A DNA stretch of 64,000 nucleotides, from the NCBI RefSeq assembly GCF_002943105.1, contig NZ_PTPZ01000002.1, forward strand, positions 456,179 to 520,178, given 5' to 3'. The notes under the pieces were generated by a model. It did not search any database and was not told where the DNA came from. It saw only the letters and a list, made by a program, of their open reading frames with translations. Positions 27,043 through 35,360 of the stretch are shown here, piece by piece. A program made the translations under genes and the position numbers. Source of the stretch: Cloacibacterium normanense (lineage in GTDB: Bacteria; Bacteroidota; Bacteroidia; Flavobacteriales; Weeksellaceae). Each line of letters opens with the position of its first letter. The stretch's first letter is position 1.

Positions 27043-27336
27043 TTAAACTTCTGGAGGCGGAGAAAATATCGATTTAAAAGGACTTAGATGAATAGAATCG
27101 TCCTTAAGGATGTATTTGCTGATTTTTTTATCAGAAAAGAAAACGCCAATAAAATCTTTAGAATTATAAGGTTTTGGGGGAAACTTTTCATTGTAATTGG
27201 CGAGATTATTTTTAACCTCTTCTTCTGAAATATTATTATTGAGCGTAGGAATTTCCCAATCAAAAATCACAGCGATACTTGGTAAAGCTGTAAAATTGAT
27301 GAAAACTGCCAGAACAAAAATGCTCAAATACTTCAT
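27043..27336 (-). CDS. Small secreted protein of unknown function
   Basis: A 97-residue protein with a signal peptide (residues 1-20, FVLAVFINFTALPSIAV). The mature part has lysine and proline rich stretches and ends SPPPEV. I do not recognise the family. It sits 13 bases after the beta carbonic anhydrase gene and 147 bases before the SulP gene in the same direction, so it is probably cotranscribed. The 147-base spacer has a weak hairpin at 26994-27016 (GCCC with GGGC) but no clear terminator. Confidence 0.55.
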   Translation of the reverse strand: MKYLSIFVLAVFINFTALPSIAVIFDWEIPTLNNNISEEEVKNNLANYNEKFPPKPYNSKDFIGVFFSDKKISKYILKDDSIHLSPFKSIFSPPPEV

Positions 27337-27349
27337 ATCGTAAACTTTC

Positions 27350-28027
27350 TTAGAAGTTTTTATTATTTTTTCTGCTCATCACCCAATCAGAATTGGTTAG
27401 GTCATAAACTTTTTGAATATTTTTCAATATTTCTTCGAAATCTATATTTAAGTCAATTAATTTCCCTGTTTTGAGGTCGAAAACCCAACCGTGAACTATA
27501 GGATATTGGTCTAAAATATATCTTTCTTGTACACAAGCCATTTTAATAACGTTGATGCATTGCTCTTGAACATTCAGTTCAATCAATCTATCATAGCGCA
27601 ATTGCTCGTCTTTTATTGCGTCTAATTCTTCTTGGTGCAATCTGTAAACATCTCTGATGGTTCTGAGCCAAGGATTCATTAATCCAAAATCTTGAGGCGT
27701 CATCGCTGCTTTTACACCACCGCAACCATAATGGCCACAAACAATAATGTGTTTTACTTTTAAATGTTGTACTGCATACTGAATGACAGCAGTAGAACTC
27801 ATATCTAGGGTATTCACTAAGTTGGCAATATTTCTATGCACAAAAACTTCGCCGGGTTTCATGCCCATTAATTCTTCGGCGGTTGCACGACTGTCGCTGC
27901 AACCTATGTAAAGATATTCTGGACTTTGACCTTCTGCTAATTTTTTAAAAAAATCAGCATCTTGGCCGAGTTTTTCTTCAACCCATTTTCTATTATTTTC
28001 GAAAATAGTTTCGTAGCTTTTACCCAT
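27350..28027 (-). CDS. Beta-class carbonic anhydrase, Can-like
   Basis: A 225-residue enzyme with zinc ligands in YIGCSDSRATAEELMGM near residue 41 and VCGHYGCGGVKAAM near 97, and the dimer-core HRNIANLV. It resembles E. coli Can. It starts the four-gene minus-strand cluster that continues with a small secreted protein, a SulP transporter and a second beta carbonic anhydrase. The two enzymes with a transporter between them suggest bicarbonate supply for carboxylation or pH control. No signal peptide is seen. Confidence 0.94.
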   Translation of the reverse strand: MGKSYETIFENNRKWVEEKLGQDADFFKKLAEGQSPEYLYIGCSDSRATAEELMGMKPGEVFVHRNIANLVNTLDMSSTAVIQYAVQHLKVKHIIVCGHYGCGGVKAAMTPQDFGLMNPWLRTIRDVYRLHQEELDAIKDEQLRYDRLIELNVQEQCINVIKMACVQERYILDQYPIVHGWVFDLKTGKLIDLNIDFEEILKNIQKVYDLTNSDWVMSRKNNKNF

Positions 28028-28155
28028 AATTTTTCATTTACAAATGTAGAATAAAAAATTTTTAAATACATCTAAATTCCGATAGATAGCATCAATTTTT
28101 ATTCCAAAATAAGGACTTTAAGACTTTTTAACATTTACTGTTGTTAAAAAAGGGT

Positions 28156-29010
28156 TTATATTTTTTTTAAATAATCACCATAACCACTTTTGCCATATTT
28201 TTCGGCAGCAGCTAAGAGTTGTTCTTTATTGATAAAGCCTTTCTTGTAGGCAATTTCTTCTATACAAGAAATTTTGAAACCTTGTCTTTTTTCTAGAACT
28301 TTTACAAATTCTGAAGCTTCGTGTAGCGAGTCAAAAGTTCCCGTATCTAGCCAAGCTGTTCCGCGAGACATTACGCCCACTTCTAATTCTCCTTTTTCTA
28401 GATAAATTCTATTAACATCGGTAATTTCTAATTCTCCTCTTCGTGAAGGTTTCAGATTTTTGGCAATTTCTACCACTTGATTATCATAGAAATATAAACC
28501 TGGAACTGCGTAATTAGATTTCGGTTGTTGAGGTTTTTCTTCAATAGAAACAGCTTTATAATTTTCATCAAATTCTACTACACCATATCTTTCTGGGTCA
28601 GAAACTTGATATGCGAAAACGCAACCGCCTTTTACGTCTGTTTTGCTTTCTAAAAGTTGAGGTAAACCACTTCCGTAGAAAATATTATCTCCCAAAACTA
28701 AGGCAACAGATTCTTCGCCGATGAATTCTTCTCCTAAAATAAAAGCTTGAGCTAAACCATCTGGAGAAGGCTGAACTTTATATTCAAACTTACAGCCAAT
28801 AGAAGAACCATCTCCCAATAATTTTTTGAAACTTTCTTGATCTTGAGGTGTGGTGATGATTAAAATCTCACGAATCCCTGCCAAAAGCAATACAGAAAGC
28901 GGATAATAAATCATGGGTTTGTCATAAACAGGCATAAGTTGCTTGCTTACTGCAATGGTAAGTGGGTAGAGTCTGGTTCCTGAACCTCCCGCGAGGATAA
29001 TGCCTTTCAT
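28156..29010 (-). CDS. rfbA: Glucose-1-phosphate thymidylyltransferase
   Basis: A 284-residue enzyme that makes dTDP-glucose from dTTP and glucose-1-phosphate. The signature [16 protein letters not shown] at residues 3-18 binds the nucleotide, and [14 protein letters not shown] near 106, [20 protein letters not shown] near 161 and GTAWLDTGT near 219 are typical of RmlA. It starts one base after rfbB ends, so the pair is cotranscribed as rfbB-rfbA. The other genes of the dTDP-rhamnose pathway, rfbC and rfbD, are not nearby. Confidence 0.96.
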   Translation of the reverse strand: MKGIILAGGSGTRLYPLTIAVSKQLMPVYDKPMIYYPLSVLLLAGIREILIITTPQDQESFKKLLGDGSSIGCKFEYKVQPSPDGLAQAFILGEEFIGEESVALVLGDNIFYGSGLPQLLESKTDVKGGCVFAYQVSDPERYGVVEFDENYKAVSIEEKPQQPKSNYAVPGLYFYDNQVVEIAKNLKPSRRGELEITDVNRIYLEKGELEVGVMSRGTAWLDTGTFDSLHEASEFVKVLEKRQGFKISCIEEIAYKKGFINKEQLLAAAEKYGKSGYGDYLKKI

Positions 29011-29011
29011 T

Positions 29012-30091
29012 TTAGTGATATTGTTTTTCGTAATATTTTTGATAATCTCCAGAAGTTACATTATTTAGCCATTCTTCATTTTCTAAAAACCAATCGATGG
29101 TTTTCGCTAATCCTTCTTCGAAAGTTACACTTGGTTTCCAGCCTAAATCTTTGTTCAATTTTGTTGCATCAATCGCATAACGTTTATCGTGACCTGGTCT
29201 ATCTTTTACGAATGTAATCAATTTTTCACTATAACCGGCTGGTTTTCCTAATTTTGCATCCATTTGTTTGATGAGTTCTTTAATCAAATCTATGTTTTGC
29301 CATTCATTCCAGCCACCAATATTGTAAGTTTCTCCCGTTTTCGCTTCATGGAAGATTTGGTGAATTGCTCTAGCATGATCTACTACATATAACCAGTCTC
29401 TGGTGTATTTTCCATCGCCATAAATTGGTAATGGTTTTTCATTGATGATATTATGAATACAAAGCGGAATCAATTTTTCTGGAAAATGATTCGGGCCGTA
29501 ATTGTTAGAACAATTAGAAATTACAAAAGGCAAACCGTAAGTGTTTCCATAAGAACGCACGAAATGGTCAGAAGCTGCTTTGCTTGCAGAATACGGAGAT
29601 TTCGGGTCGTAAGAAGTTTCTTCTGTGAAAAAACCAGTTTCACCAAGAGCGCCATAAACTTCATCAGTGGAAACGTGGTAAAAAAGGTTTTCTCTTTTTC
29701 CTTCAGGAAAGTTTCCGTGGGTATGTTCTGGATTGAGCGCCCAAAATTCTTTACATAAATTCAGAAGATTTGCTGTTCCAAAAACATTGGTGTTGATAAA
29801 TGCGTTCGGGTCTGTAATGCTTCTGTCTACGTGAGATTCTGCAGCCAAATGAATAACTGCATCAGGATGATGTTTTTCAAAAACTTTTCTGAGTTCTTCA
29901 GGTTTGGTAATATCTGCTTTCTCAAAAAAATAATTGGGTTCGTTTTCTATATCCTTTAAATTCTCGAGGTTTCCAGCATACGTTAAAGCATCTAGGTTAA
30001 TGATATTATATTCTGGATTGTTTTTTACAAATTCACGAACTACGTGTGAACCAATAAATCCCGCACCTCCTGTTATGATGATGTTTTTCAT
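29012..30091 (-). CDS. rfbB: dTDP-glucose 4,6-dehydratase
   Basis: A 359-residue short-chain dehydrogenase. The NAD-binding loop [14 protein letters not shown] is at residues 8-21; the catalytic STDEVYG is near residue 139 and the YSASKAASD tyrosine/lysine pair near 172. It makes dTDP-4-keto-6-deoxyglucose, the intermediate of rhamnose and other deoxysugars. It is the first gene of the rfbB-rfbA pair. Confidence 0.96.
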   Translation of the reverse strand: MKNIIITGGAGFIGSHVVREFVKNNPEYNIINLDALTYAGNLENLKDIENEPNYFFEKADITKPEELRKVFEKHHPDAVIHLAAESHVDRSITDPNAFINTNVFGTANLLNLCKEFWALNPEHTHGNFPEGKRENLFYHVSTDEVYGALGETGFFTEETSYDPKSPYSASKAASDHFVRSYGNTYGLPFVISNCSNNYGPNHFPEKLIPLCIHNIINEKPLPIYGDGKYTRDWLYVVDHARAIHQIFHEAKTGETYNIGGWNEWQNIDLIKELIKQMDAKLGKPAGYSEKLITFVKDRPGHDKRYAIDATKLNKDLGWKPSVTFEEGLAKTIDWFLENEEWLNNVTSGDYQKYYEKQYH

Positions 30092-30265
30092 GGTTTATAT
30101 TGATGTTTATTCTTATTTAAATATAAATTGTATGTTTTTTTGGGGGATAAATAATTTGTCTTAAACTTTTGTTTGAATTGTAGATATTGGTATTTAAAAT
30201 TTATGCAAAGTTAATGAATTTTTGAGTTCTAGGGTAAATTCTTAATCTTTTGAAAACCAACAATC

Positions 30266-30297
30266 TTTGCAAAATTCAAAATTATTATGTATATTTG
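30266..30297 (+). promoter_or_regulatory. Promoter of the rimP-nusA-infB operon
   Basis: TTTG at 30266-30269 and TATATTTG at 30290-30297, separated by 20 bases, match the Bacteroidota promoter pattern. The predicted start is near 30303, giving a leader of about 70 bases before the rimP ATG at 30373. Confidence 0.7.
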
Positions 30298-30323
30298 CCT
30301 CGGATTTACGGAAAAGAAATGAG

Positions 30324-30348
30324 AAGGCTTCGAAAGAAAGCCTTTTTT
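30324..30348 (+). promoter_or_regulatory. Terminator-like hairpin in the rimP leader
   Basis: AAGGCTT (30324-30330) and AAGCCTT (30338-30344) form a 7-bp stem with a 7-base loop, followed by TTTT. It lies in the leader of the rimP-nusA-infB operon, between promoter and start codon, and looks like an intrinsic terminator. It could act as an attenuator, perhaps under feedback by NusA. Confidence 0.5.
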
Positions 30349-30372
30349 CGTAGCGTAACCTCAAATGTGATT

Positions 30373-30840
30373 ATGGATTTTAGAGCAAAAGTAGAGCAAC
30401 TCGTTCATGAGTTTTTAGAAACTAGAAAAGACCTGTATCTCGTTGATTTAAAGATTTCTGCAGGAGATGATATTGCGGTAATTTTAGATGGAGATGAAGG
30501 TTTAAGTCTTCAGGATTGTCTTGATGCAAGTAGAGCAGTAGAATTTAATCTTGACAGAGAAGAGCATGATTTTTCTTTGCAAGTCATGAGTCCTGGATTA
30601 AGTGAGCCGTTGAAACTTCCTCGTCAGTTTAAGAAAAACATGGGCAGAGAGATAGAGCTGCTTCTGAATTCTGATGAAAAAATACAAGGTGAAGTAGTAG
30701 CGGTAGATGATGAAAAAGTAACCGTTGTATTAAGATACAGAAGGCCTAAATTAATAGGGAAGGGAAAAGAAGATGTGGTAGAGAATAAAGAAATTCCTTA
30801 CACTGAGATAAAAAAGGCTCTTGTAGTCATTAAATTTTAG
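30373..30840 (+). CDS. rimP: Ribosome maturation factor RimP
   Basis: A 155-residue protein that assists 30S subunit maturation. The N-terminal domain (LYLVDLKISAGDDIAVILDG, with VMSPGLSEPLK near residue 78) and the SH3-like C-terminal domain are present. The ATG at 30373 is preferred because it lies after the leader hairpin and gives the normal length; an in-frame upstream start at 30250 would cross the promoter. It opens the rimP-nusA-infB operon, a standard order in bacteria. Confidence 0.94.
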   Translation: MDFRAKVEQLVHEFLETRKDLYLVDLKISAGDDIAVILDGDEGLSLQDCLDASRAVEFNLDREEHDFSLQVMSPGLSEPLKLPRQFKKNMGREIELLLNSDEKIQGEVVAVDDEKVTVVLRYRRPKLIGKGKEDVVENKEIPYTEIKKALVVIKF

Positions 30841-30897
30841 TCTTTTTAGGGCTAAAACTGATTTAAATAACATTAAAATTAATATAAAAAAATTAAA

Positions 30898-32133
30898 ATG
30901 GACAATTTAGCGTTGATTGAATCCTTTGGTGATTTTAAAGACGAAAAAGGGATTAGTAAGATTGATTTAATGGCCATCATTGAAGATTCATTGAAAACTC
31001 TTTTGAGAAAAAGATATGATTCTGATGACCATTTTGACGTGATTGTAAACCCTGATAAAGGAGATTTTCAGATATTTCTAAATAAAACAATTGTGGAAGA
31101 TGAAATGTCAGAAGATGATGATTTAGAAATAGAAATTTCAGAAGCGAAAAAAATAGACCCTACTTTCGAAGTAGGTGAAGAATATACTCAAGAAATTCCT
31201 GTAGCACAACTGGGAAGAAGAAATATATTAACCCTTAAGCAAATTCTAGCAACTAAATTGCAAGAGCATAACAATGCAATGCTTTATGAGCAATTTAAAG
31301 ATAGAATTGGTGAATTGGCTATTGGTGAAGTACATCATATTCGTCACAAACATGTAATTTTGTTGGATGATGAAGGAAATGAATACATTTTACCAAAAGA
31401 AAACCAAATTCCTTCTGACTTTTTCAGAAAAGGAGATAATGTAAGAGCGATAATTGAAACGGTAGATTTCAAAGGTTCTAAGCCTCAAATTATTGTTTCT
31501 AGAACAGCTCCTAAATTCCTAGAAAAGTTATTAGAACTTGAGATTCCAGAAATTCAAGATGGTACTATTATTTTGAAAAAAGTAGTGAGAATTCCTGGTG
31601 AAAAAGCGAAAATCGCTGTAGATGCTTATGATGATAGAATAGATCCGGTTGGAGCTTGTGTAGGGGTGAAAGGTTCTAGAATTCATGGTGTAGTAAGAGA
31701 ATTGAGAAATGAAAATATAGACGTTATTCAATGGTCTAAAAATTCAGAAATTCTTGTGAAGAGAGCACTTGGTAATGTGACGATTAATAAAGTAGAAATC
31801 AATGAAGATGAAAACTACGCACTCGTTTACACGCCAGTAGAAGAAATTTCTAAAGTAATCGGTAAACAAGGGCAAAACATTAGATTGGCATCTTGGTTAT
31901 CTGGTTTTGAAATAGATGTTTACAGAGAAAAACAAGCAGATGATGATGTGGAATTAACAGAATTTGATGATGAAATCGAAGCTTGGATTATTGCTGAGTT
32001 TAAGAAAGTAGGATTAGAAACGGCGAAAAGTGTTTTAGATAAAGATACAGAAGCGCTAGTAAACATGACCGACTTAGAGGAAGAAACGATAGAAGAAGTA
32101 AAAAGAATTCTAAAAGCAGAATTCGAAGATTAA
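30898..32133 (+). CDS. nusA: Transcription termination/antitermination protein NusA
   Basis: A 411-residue protein that binds RNA polymerase and nascent RNA. Domains in order: the NusA N-terminal domain (residues 1-125), an S1 domain (about 130-200), and two KH domains, with GVKGSRIHGVVRELRNE near residue 258 and KVIGKQGQNIRLASWL near 319. It ends without the long acidic repeats of E. coli NusA, as usual in this phylum. It lies between rimP and infB. Confidence 0.96.
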   Translation: MDNLALIESFGDFKDEKGISKIDLMAIIEDSLKTLLRKRYDSDDHFDVIVNPDKGDFQIFLNKTIVEDEMSEDDDLEIEISEAKKIDPTFEVGEEYTQEIPVAQLGRRNILTLKQILATKLQEHNNAMLYEQFKDRIGELAIGEVHHIRHKHVILLDDEGNEYILPKENQIPSDFFRKGDNVRAIIETVDFKGSKPQIIVSRTAPKFLEKLLELEIPEIQDGTIILKKVVRIPGEKAKIAVDAYDDRIDPVGACVGVKGSRIHGVVRELRNENIDVIQWSKNSEILVKRALGNVTINKVEINEDENYALVYTPVEEISKVIGKQGQNIRLASWLSGFEIDVYREKQADDDVELTEFDDEIEAWIIAEFKKVGLETAKSVLDKDTEALVNMTDLEEETIEEVKRILKAEFED

Positions 32134-32193
32134 TATCTTTAATTTTATAACAAAAATAATTTGGCTTAATAGCCTAAAAGCAATTTACAATCA

Positions 32194-35067
32194 ATGCCAA
32201 AAATTAGATTAAATAAAGCGGTAAAGGAATTTAATATCTCGATGTCTAGATTAGTAGAGTTTCTACAATCAAGAGGCTTCGAAGTAGAAAGCAATCCAAA
32301 CGCTCAATTAGAAGAAGCGGCATATGCAGCATTAGAAGCGGAGTTTGCTAGAGATAGTGAACAGCGTAAAGCTTCTCATGAGGTAGTGATTTCTAAAGTT
32401 CCAGAAGAAAAATTAGAAATTGAACCTAAAAAACCAGAAGTGATCAAAGCGAAAGCTCCATCTATCGGTGAGGCTAGAGTTTTGGGTAAAATAGAATTAG
32501 AAAAACCTAAGGCAGAAGTTCCTGCTGTAGAGCCAGTAATCGCTCCAGAGGAATCTAAAAAGGAAGAAGTTAAAAAAGAAGAGCCTAAAAAAGAGGAACC
32601 TGTGGAACTTAAAGTTTTGGATAAAATTGATTTAAGTAAAATAGAATCTAATAAACCAAAACCTTCTCCTAAAAAAGAAGAAAAACCTAAACAAGAGGCT
32701 CAGAAATTTGAGAAAAAAGAACTTCCAAAGCCAGAAGTGAAAAAAGAGCAACCAAAAGCTCCAGTAAAAGAAGAAACTACTTCTGTTAAATTTGATGAGC
32801 CTGAAAAAATTAAAACGGTTTATCAAAAACTAGATGGTCCAAAAATTGTCTCTACAGAGAAAATAGACCTTTCTCAGTTCCAAACTAGACCTTCTAAACC
32901 AGACCCAAATAAGAAGAAGCAGAGAAAGAGAATTAATAATGGTCCGGCTCCTACACAAGGACAGAACCAACAAGGTCAAGGTGGTGGTAACAATAACCAA
33001 CAAGGAGGCGATAAAAAACCTTTTAACAGAGATAATAACAATCGTCCGAACCAAGGTGGAGGAAACAATAACCAAGGCGGAGCGAACAGAAACAGACCTC
33101 ATAGCCCTAATTATAAAGGAGGTGCTAATAAAGGCAGAGAAAAAGTGATGCCTGTAGAACTTTCTGATGAACAAATTAAAAACCAAATCAAAGAAACTTT
33201 AGAAAAACTAACGAATAAAGGAGGTAAATCTAAGGGTTCTAAATATAGAAAAGAAAAGAGAACCTACCGTAGAGAGCAGGATGAATTACAGCAAGAACTA
33301 GAAGCAGCAGACAGAACACTTCGTGTTACTGAATTTATCACTGTTTCAGAGTTGGCATCTTTAATGGATGTAAGTGCTACAGAAGTAATTTCTGCATGTT
33401 TCTCTTTAGGTGTAATGGTTACCATGAACCAAAGATTAGAAGCAGACACTCTTACTTTGGTGGCTGATGAATTTGGTTACAAAATAGAATTTGCAGATGC
33501 AGATTTAGAAGCAGAATCTGAAGAGGAAGTACAAGATACCGAAGAAGATTTATTGCCAAGAGCTCCGATTGTGACCGTAATGGGACACGTAGACCACGGT
33601 AAAACTTCATTATTAGACTACATCAGAAAAACCAATGTAATTGCTGGGGAATCTGGAGGTATTACGCAGCATATCGGTGCATATAATGTGAAATTAGAGG
33701 GAGGACAAAGAATTACATTCTTAGATACACCTGGTCACGAAGCCTTTACAGCGATGAGAGCGAGAGGTGCACAAGTTACCGACATCGTAATTATTGTAGT
33801 AGCTGCGGATGATGATGTAATGCCACAAACCAAAGAAGCGATTGCTCACGCACAAGCTGCTGGTGTTCCTATGATTATTGCAATCAATAAAGTAGATAAG
33901 CCGAATGCAAATCCAGACAACATTCGTCAACAACTTTCTGGAATGAATATTCTAGTTGAAGAATGGGGAGGAAGTGTACAAGCTCAAGAGATTTCTGCGA
34001 AATTTGGTAATAATGTAGATTTATTATTAGAAAAAGTATTGCTTCAAGCAGAAATGTTAGAGCTAAAAGCTAATCCTAATAAAAATGCAAGTGGTGCAAT
34101 CATTGAAGCATCTTTAGATAAAGGAAGAGGTTATGTTTCTACAGTATTGGTACAAGCTGGTACACTTAGAGTAGGAGATTATGTAGTAGCGGGTAAAAAC
34201 CATGGTAAGATTAAAGCCATGTTAGATGAAAGAGGAAGACAACTTACTGAAGCTGGCCCTTCTATTCCTGTAACGATTCTAGGTTTAGATGGAGCGCCAA
34301 CTGCTGGTGATAAATTTAAAGTTTACGAAGACGAAAGAGAAGCGAAATCTATTGCGAACAAACGTGAACAATTACAGAGAGAACAAACCATCAGAACTAA
34401 GAAACACCTTACTTTAGATGAATTAGGAAGAAGAATTGCTCTAGGAGACTTCAAAGAATTGAACATTATCCTAAAAGGAGACGTGGATGGTTCTGTGGAA
34501 GCGCTTTCTGATCAGTTACAAAGACTTTCTACTGCTGAAATCAGCGTGAATATTATTCACAAAGGTGTTGGTCAAATCACTGAGTCAGACGTATTATTAG
34601 CTGCAGCATCAGATGCTATTATGATAGGATTTAATGTAAGAGCTGGTGCTAACGCAAAAGAATTGGCAGACAGAGAAGAAATAGAAATCAGAACTTATTC
34701 TATTATCTATGCAGCAATAGACGATGTAAAAGAAGCGATGGAAGGTATGCTTTCTCCAGAAATCAGAGAACAAGTAATAGGAAATGTAGAAATCAGAGAG
34801 ACATTCAAGATTTCTAAAGTGGGTACTATTGCTGGTTGTATGGTTCTAAACGGAAAAGTAACCCGTAATTCTAAAATTAGACTTCTACGCGATGGAATTG
34901 TAAAATTCGATGGTGAATTAGAATCTCTAAAACGTTTCAAAGATGATGTAAAAGAAGTTACCAAGGGCTATGAGTGTGGTCTTAACATTAAAGGCTATAA
35001 TGACATAGAGGTAGGTGATATCTTAGAAGTCTATGAAGAAATAGAAGTAAAGAAAAAACTTAAATAG
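32194..35067 (+). CDS. infB: Translation initiation factor IF-2
   Basis: A 957-residue GTPase that brings initiator tRNA to the 30S subunit. The short N-terminal IF2 domain (residues 1-50) is followed by a long lysine, glutamate and proline rich linker (60-250) and a low-complexity stretch rich in Gln, Asn, Gly and Arg (about 250-310). The G domain carries [14 protein letters not shown] near residue 464, DTPGHEAF near 511 and NKVDK near 565, then domains II-IV. The disordered linker is longer and more asparagine-glycine rich than in E. coli. It ends the rimP-nusA-infB operon. Confidence 0.97.
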   Translation: MPKIRLNKAVKEFNISMSRLVEFLQSRGFEVESNPNAQLEEAAYAALEAEFARDSEQRKASHEVVISKVPEEKLEIEPKKPEVIKAKAPSIGEARVLGKIELEKPKAEVPAVEPVIAPEESKKEEVKKEEPKKEEPVELKVLDKIDLSKIESNKPKPSPKKEEKPKQEAQKFEKKELPKPEVKKEQPKAPVKEETTSVKFDEPEKIKTVYQKLDGPKIVSTEKIDLSQFQTRPSKPDPNKKKQRKRINNGPAPTQGQNQQGQGGGNNNQQGGDKKPFNRDNNNRPNQGGGNNNQGGANRNRPHSPNYKGGANKGREKVMPVELSDEQIKNQIKETLEKLTNKGGKSKGSKYRKEKRTYRREQDELQQELEAADRTLRVTEFITVSELASLMDVSATEVISACFSLGVMVTMNQRLEADTLTLVADEFGYKIEFADADLEAESEEEVQDTEEDLLPRAPIVTVMGHVDHGKTSLLDYIRKTNVIAGESGGITQHIGAYNVKLEGGQRITFLDTPGHEAFTAMRARGAQVTDIVIIVVAADDDVMPQTKEAIAHAQAAGVPMIIAINKVDKPNANPDNIRQQLSGMNILVEEWGGSVQAQEISAKFGNNVDLLLEKVLLQAEMLELKANPNKNASGAIIEASLDKGRGYVSTVLVQAGTLRVGDYVVAGKNHGKIKAMLDERGRQLTEAGPSIPVTILGLDGAPTAGDKFKVYEDEREAKSIANKREQLQREQTIRTKKHLTLDELGRRIALGDFKELNIILKGDVDGSVEALSDQLQRLSTAEISVNIIHKGVGQITESDVLLAAASDAIMIGFNVRAGANAKELADREEIEIRTYSIIYAAIDDVKEAMEGMLSPEIREQVIGNVEIRETFKISKVGTIAGCMVLNGKVTRNSKIRLLRDGIVKFDGELESLKRFKDDVKEVTKGYECGLNIKGYNDIEVGDILEVYEEIEVKKKLK

Positions 35068-35082
35068 TTTATTTACAATAGC

Positions 35083-35106
35083 AAATCCCGAGTAAAATCG
35101 GGATTT
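35083..35106 (+). terminator. Terminator of the rimP-nusA-infB operon
   Basis: AAATCCCG and CGGGATTT form an 8-bp stem with an 8-base loop and a T-run, 16 bases past the infB stop. The next 250 bases up to susC are extremely AT-rich with no gene seen. Confidence 0.85.
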
Positions 35107-35360
35107 TTTATTGCCAACCCTGTTATTTATATTAATTCTAAATAAAATTCATTTTTTTATTTTTTTTTGAAAAAATTAACATTTAAAAAAACATAAATTT
35201 AAAAATCATTAATTATATAAAATTTTTATGAACACTTTTTAATAAAAGATAAATATGTTGTTTAAAATGATAAAATATAATATTATTTATTTAACTTAAA
35301 ATTTGGCTATGTTAAAATTTATTAACATTTTTGTTTATTAAAATATTAAATATTGTTAAT

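Noticed and set aside
32830..33186. Open frame antisense to the infB linker
   Set aside because: It is a shadow of the low-complexity linker; leucine and serine rich only because of the repeats on the other strand.
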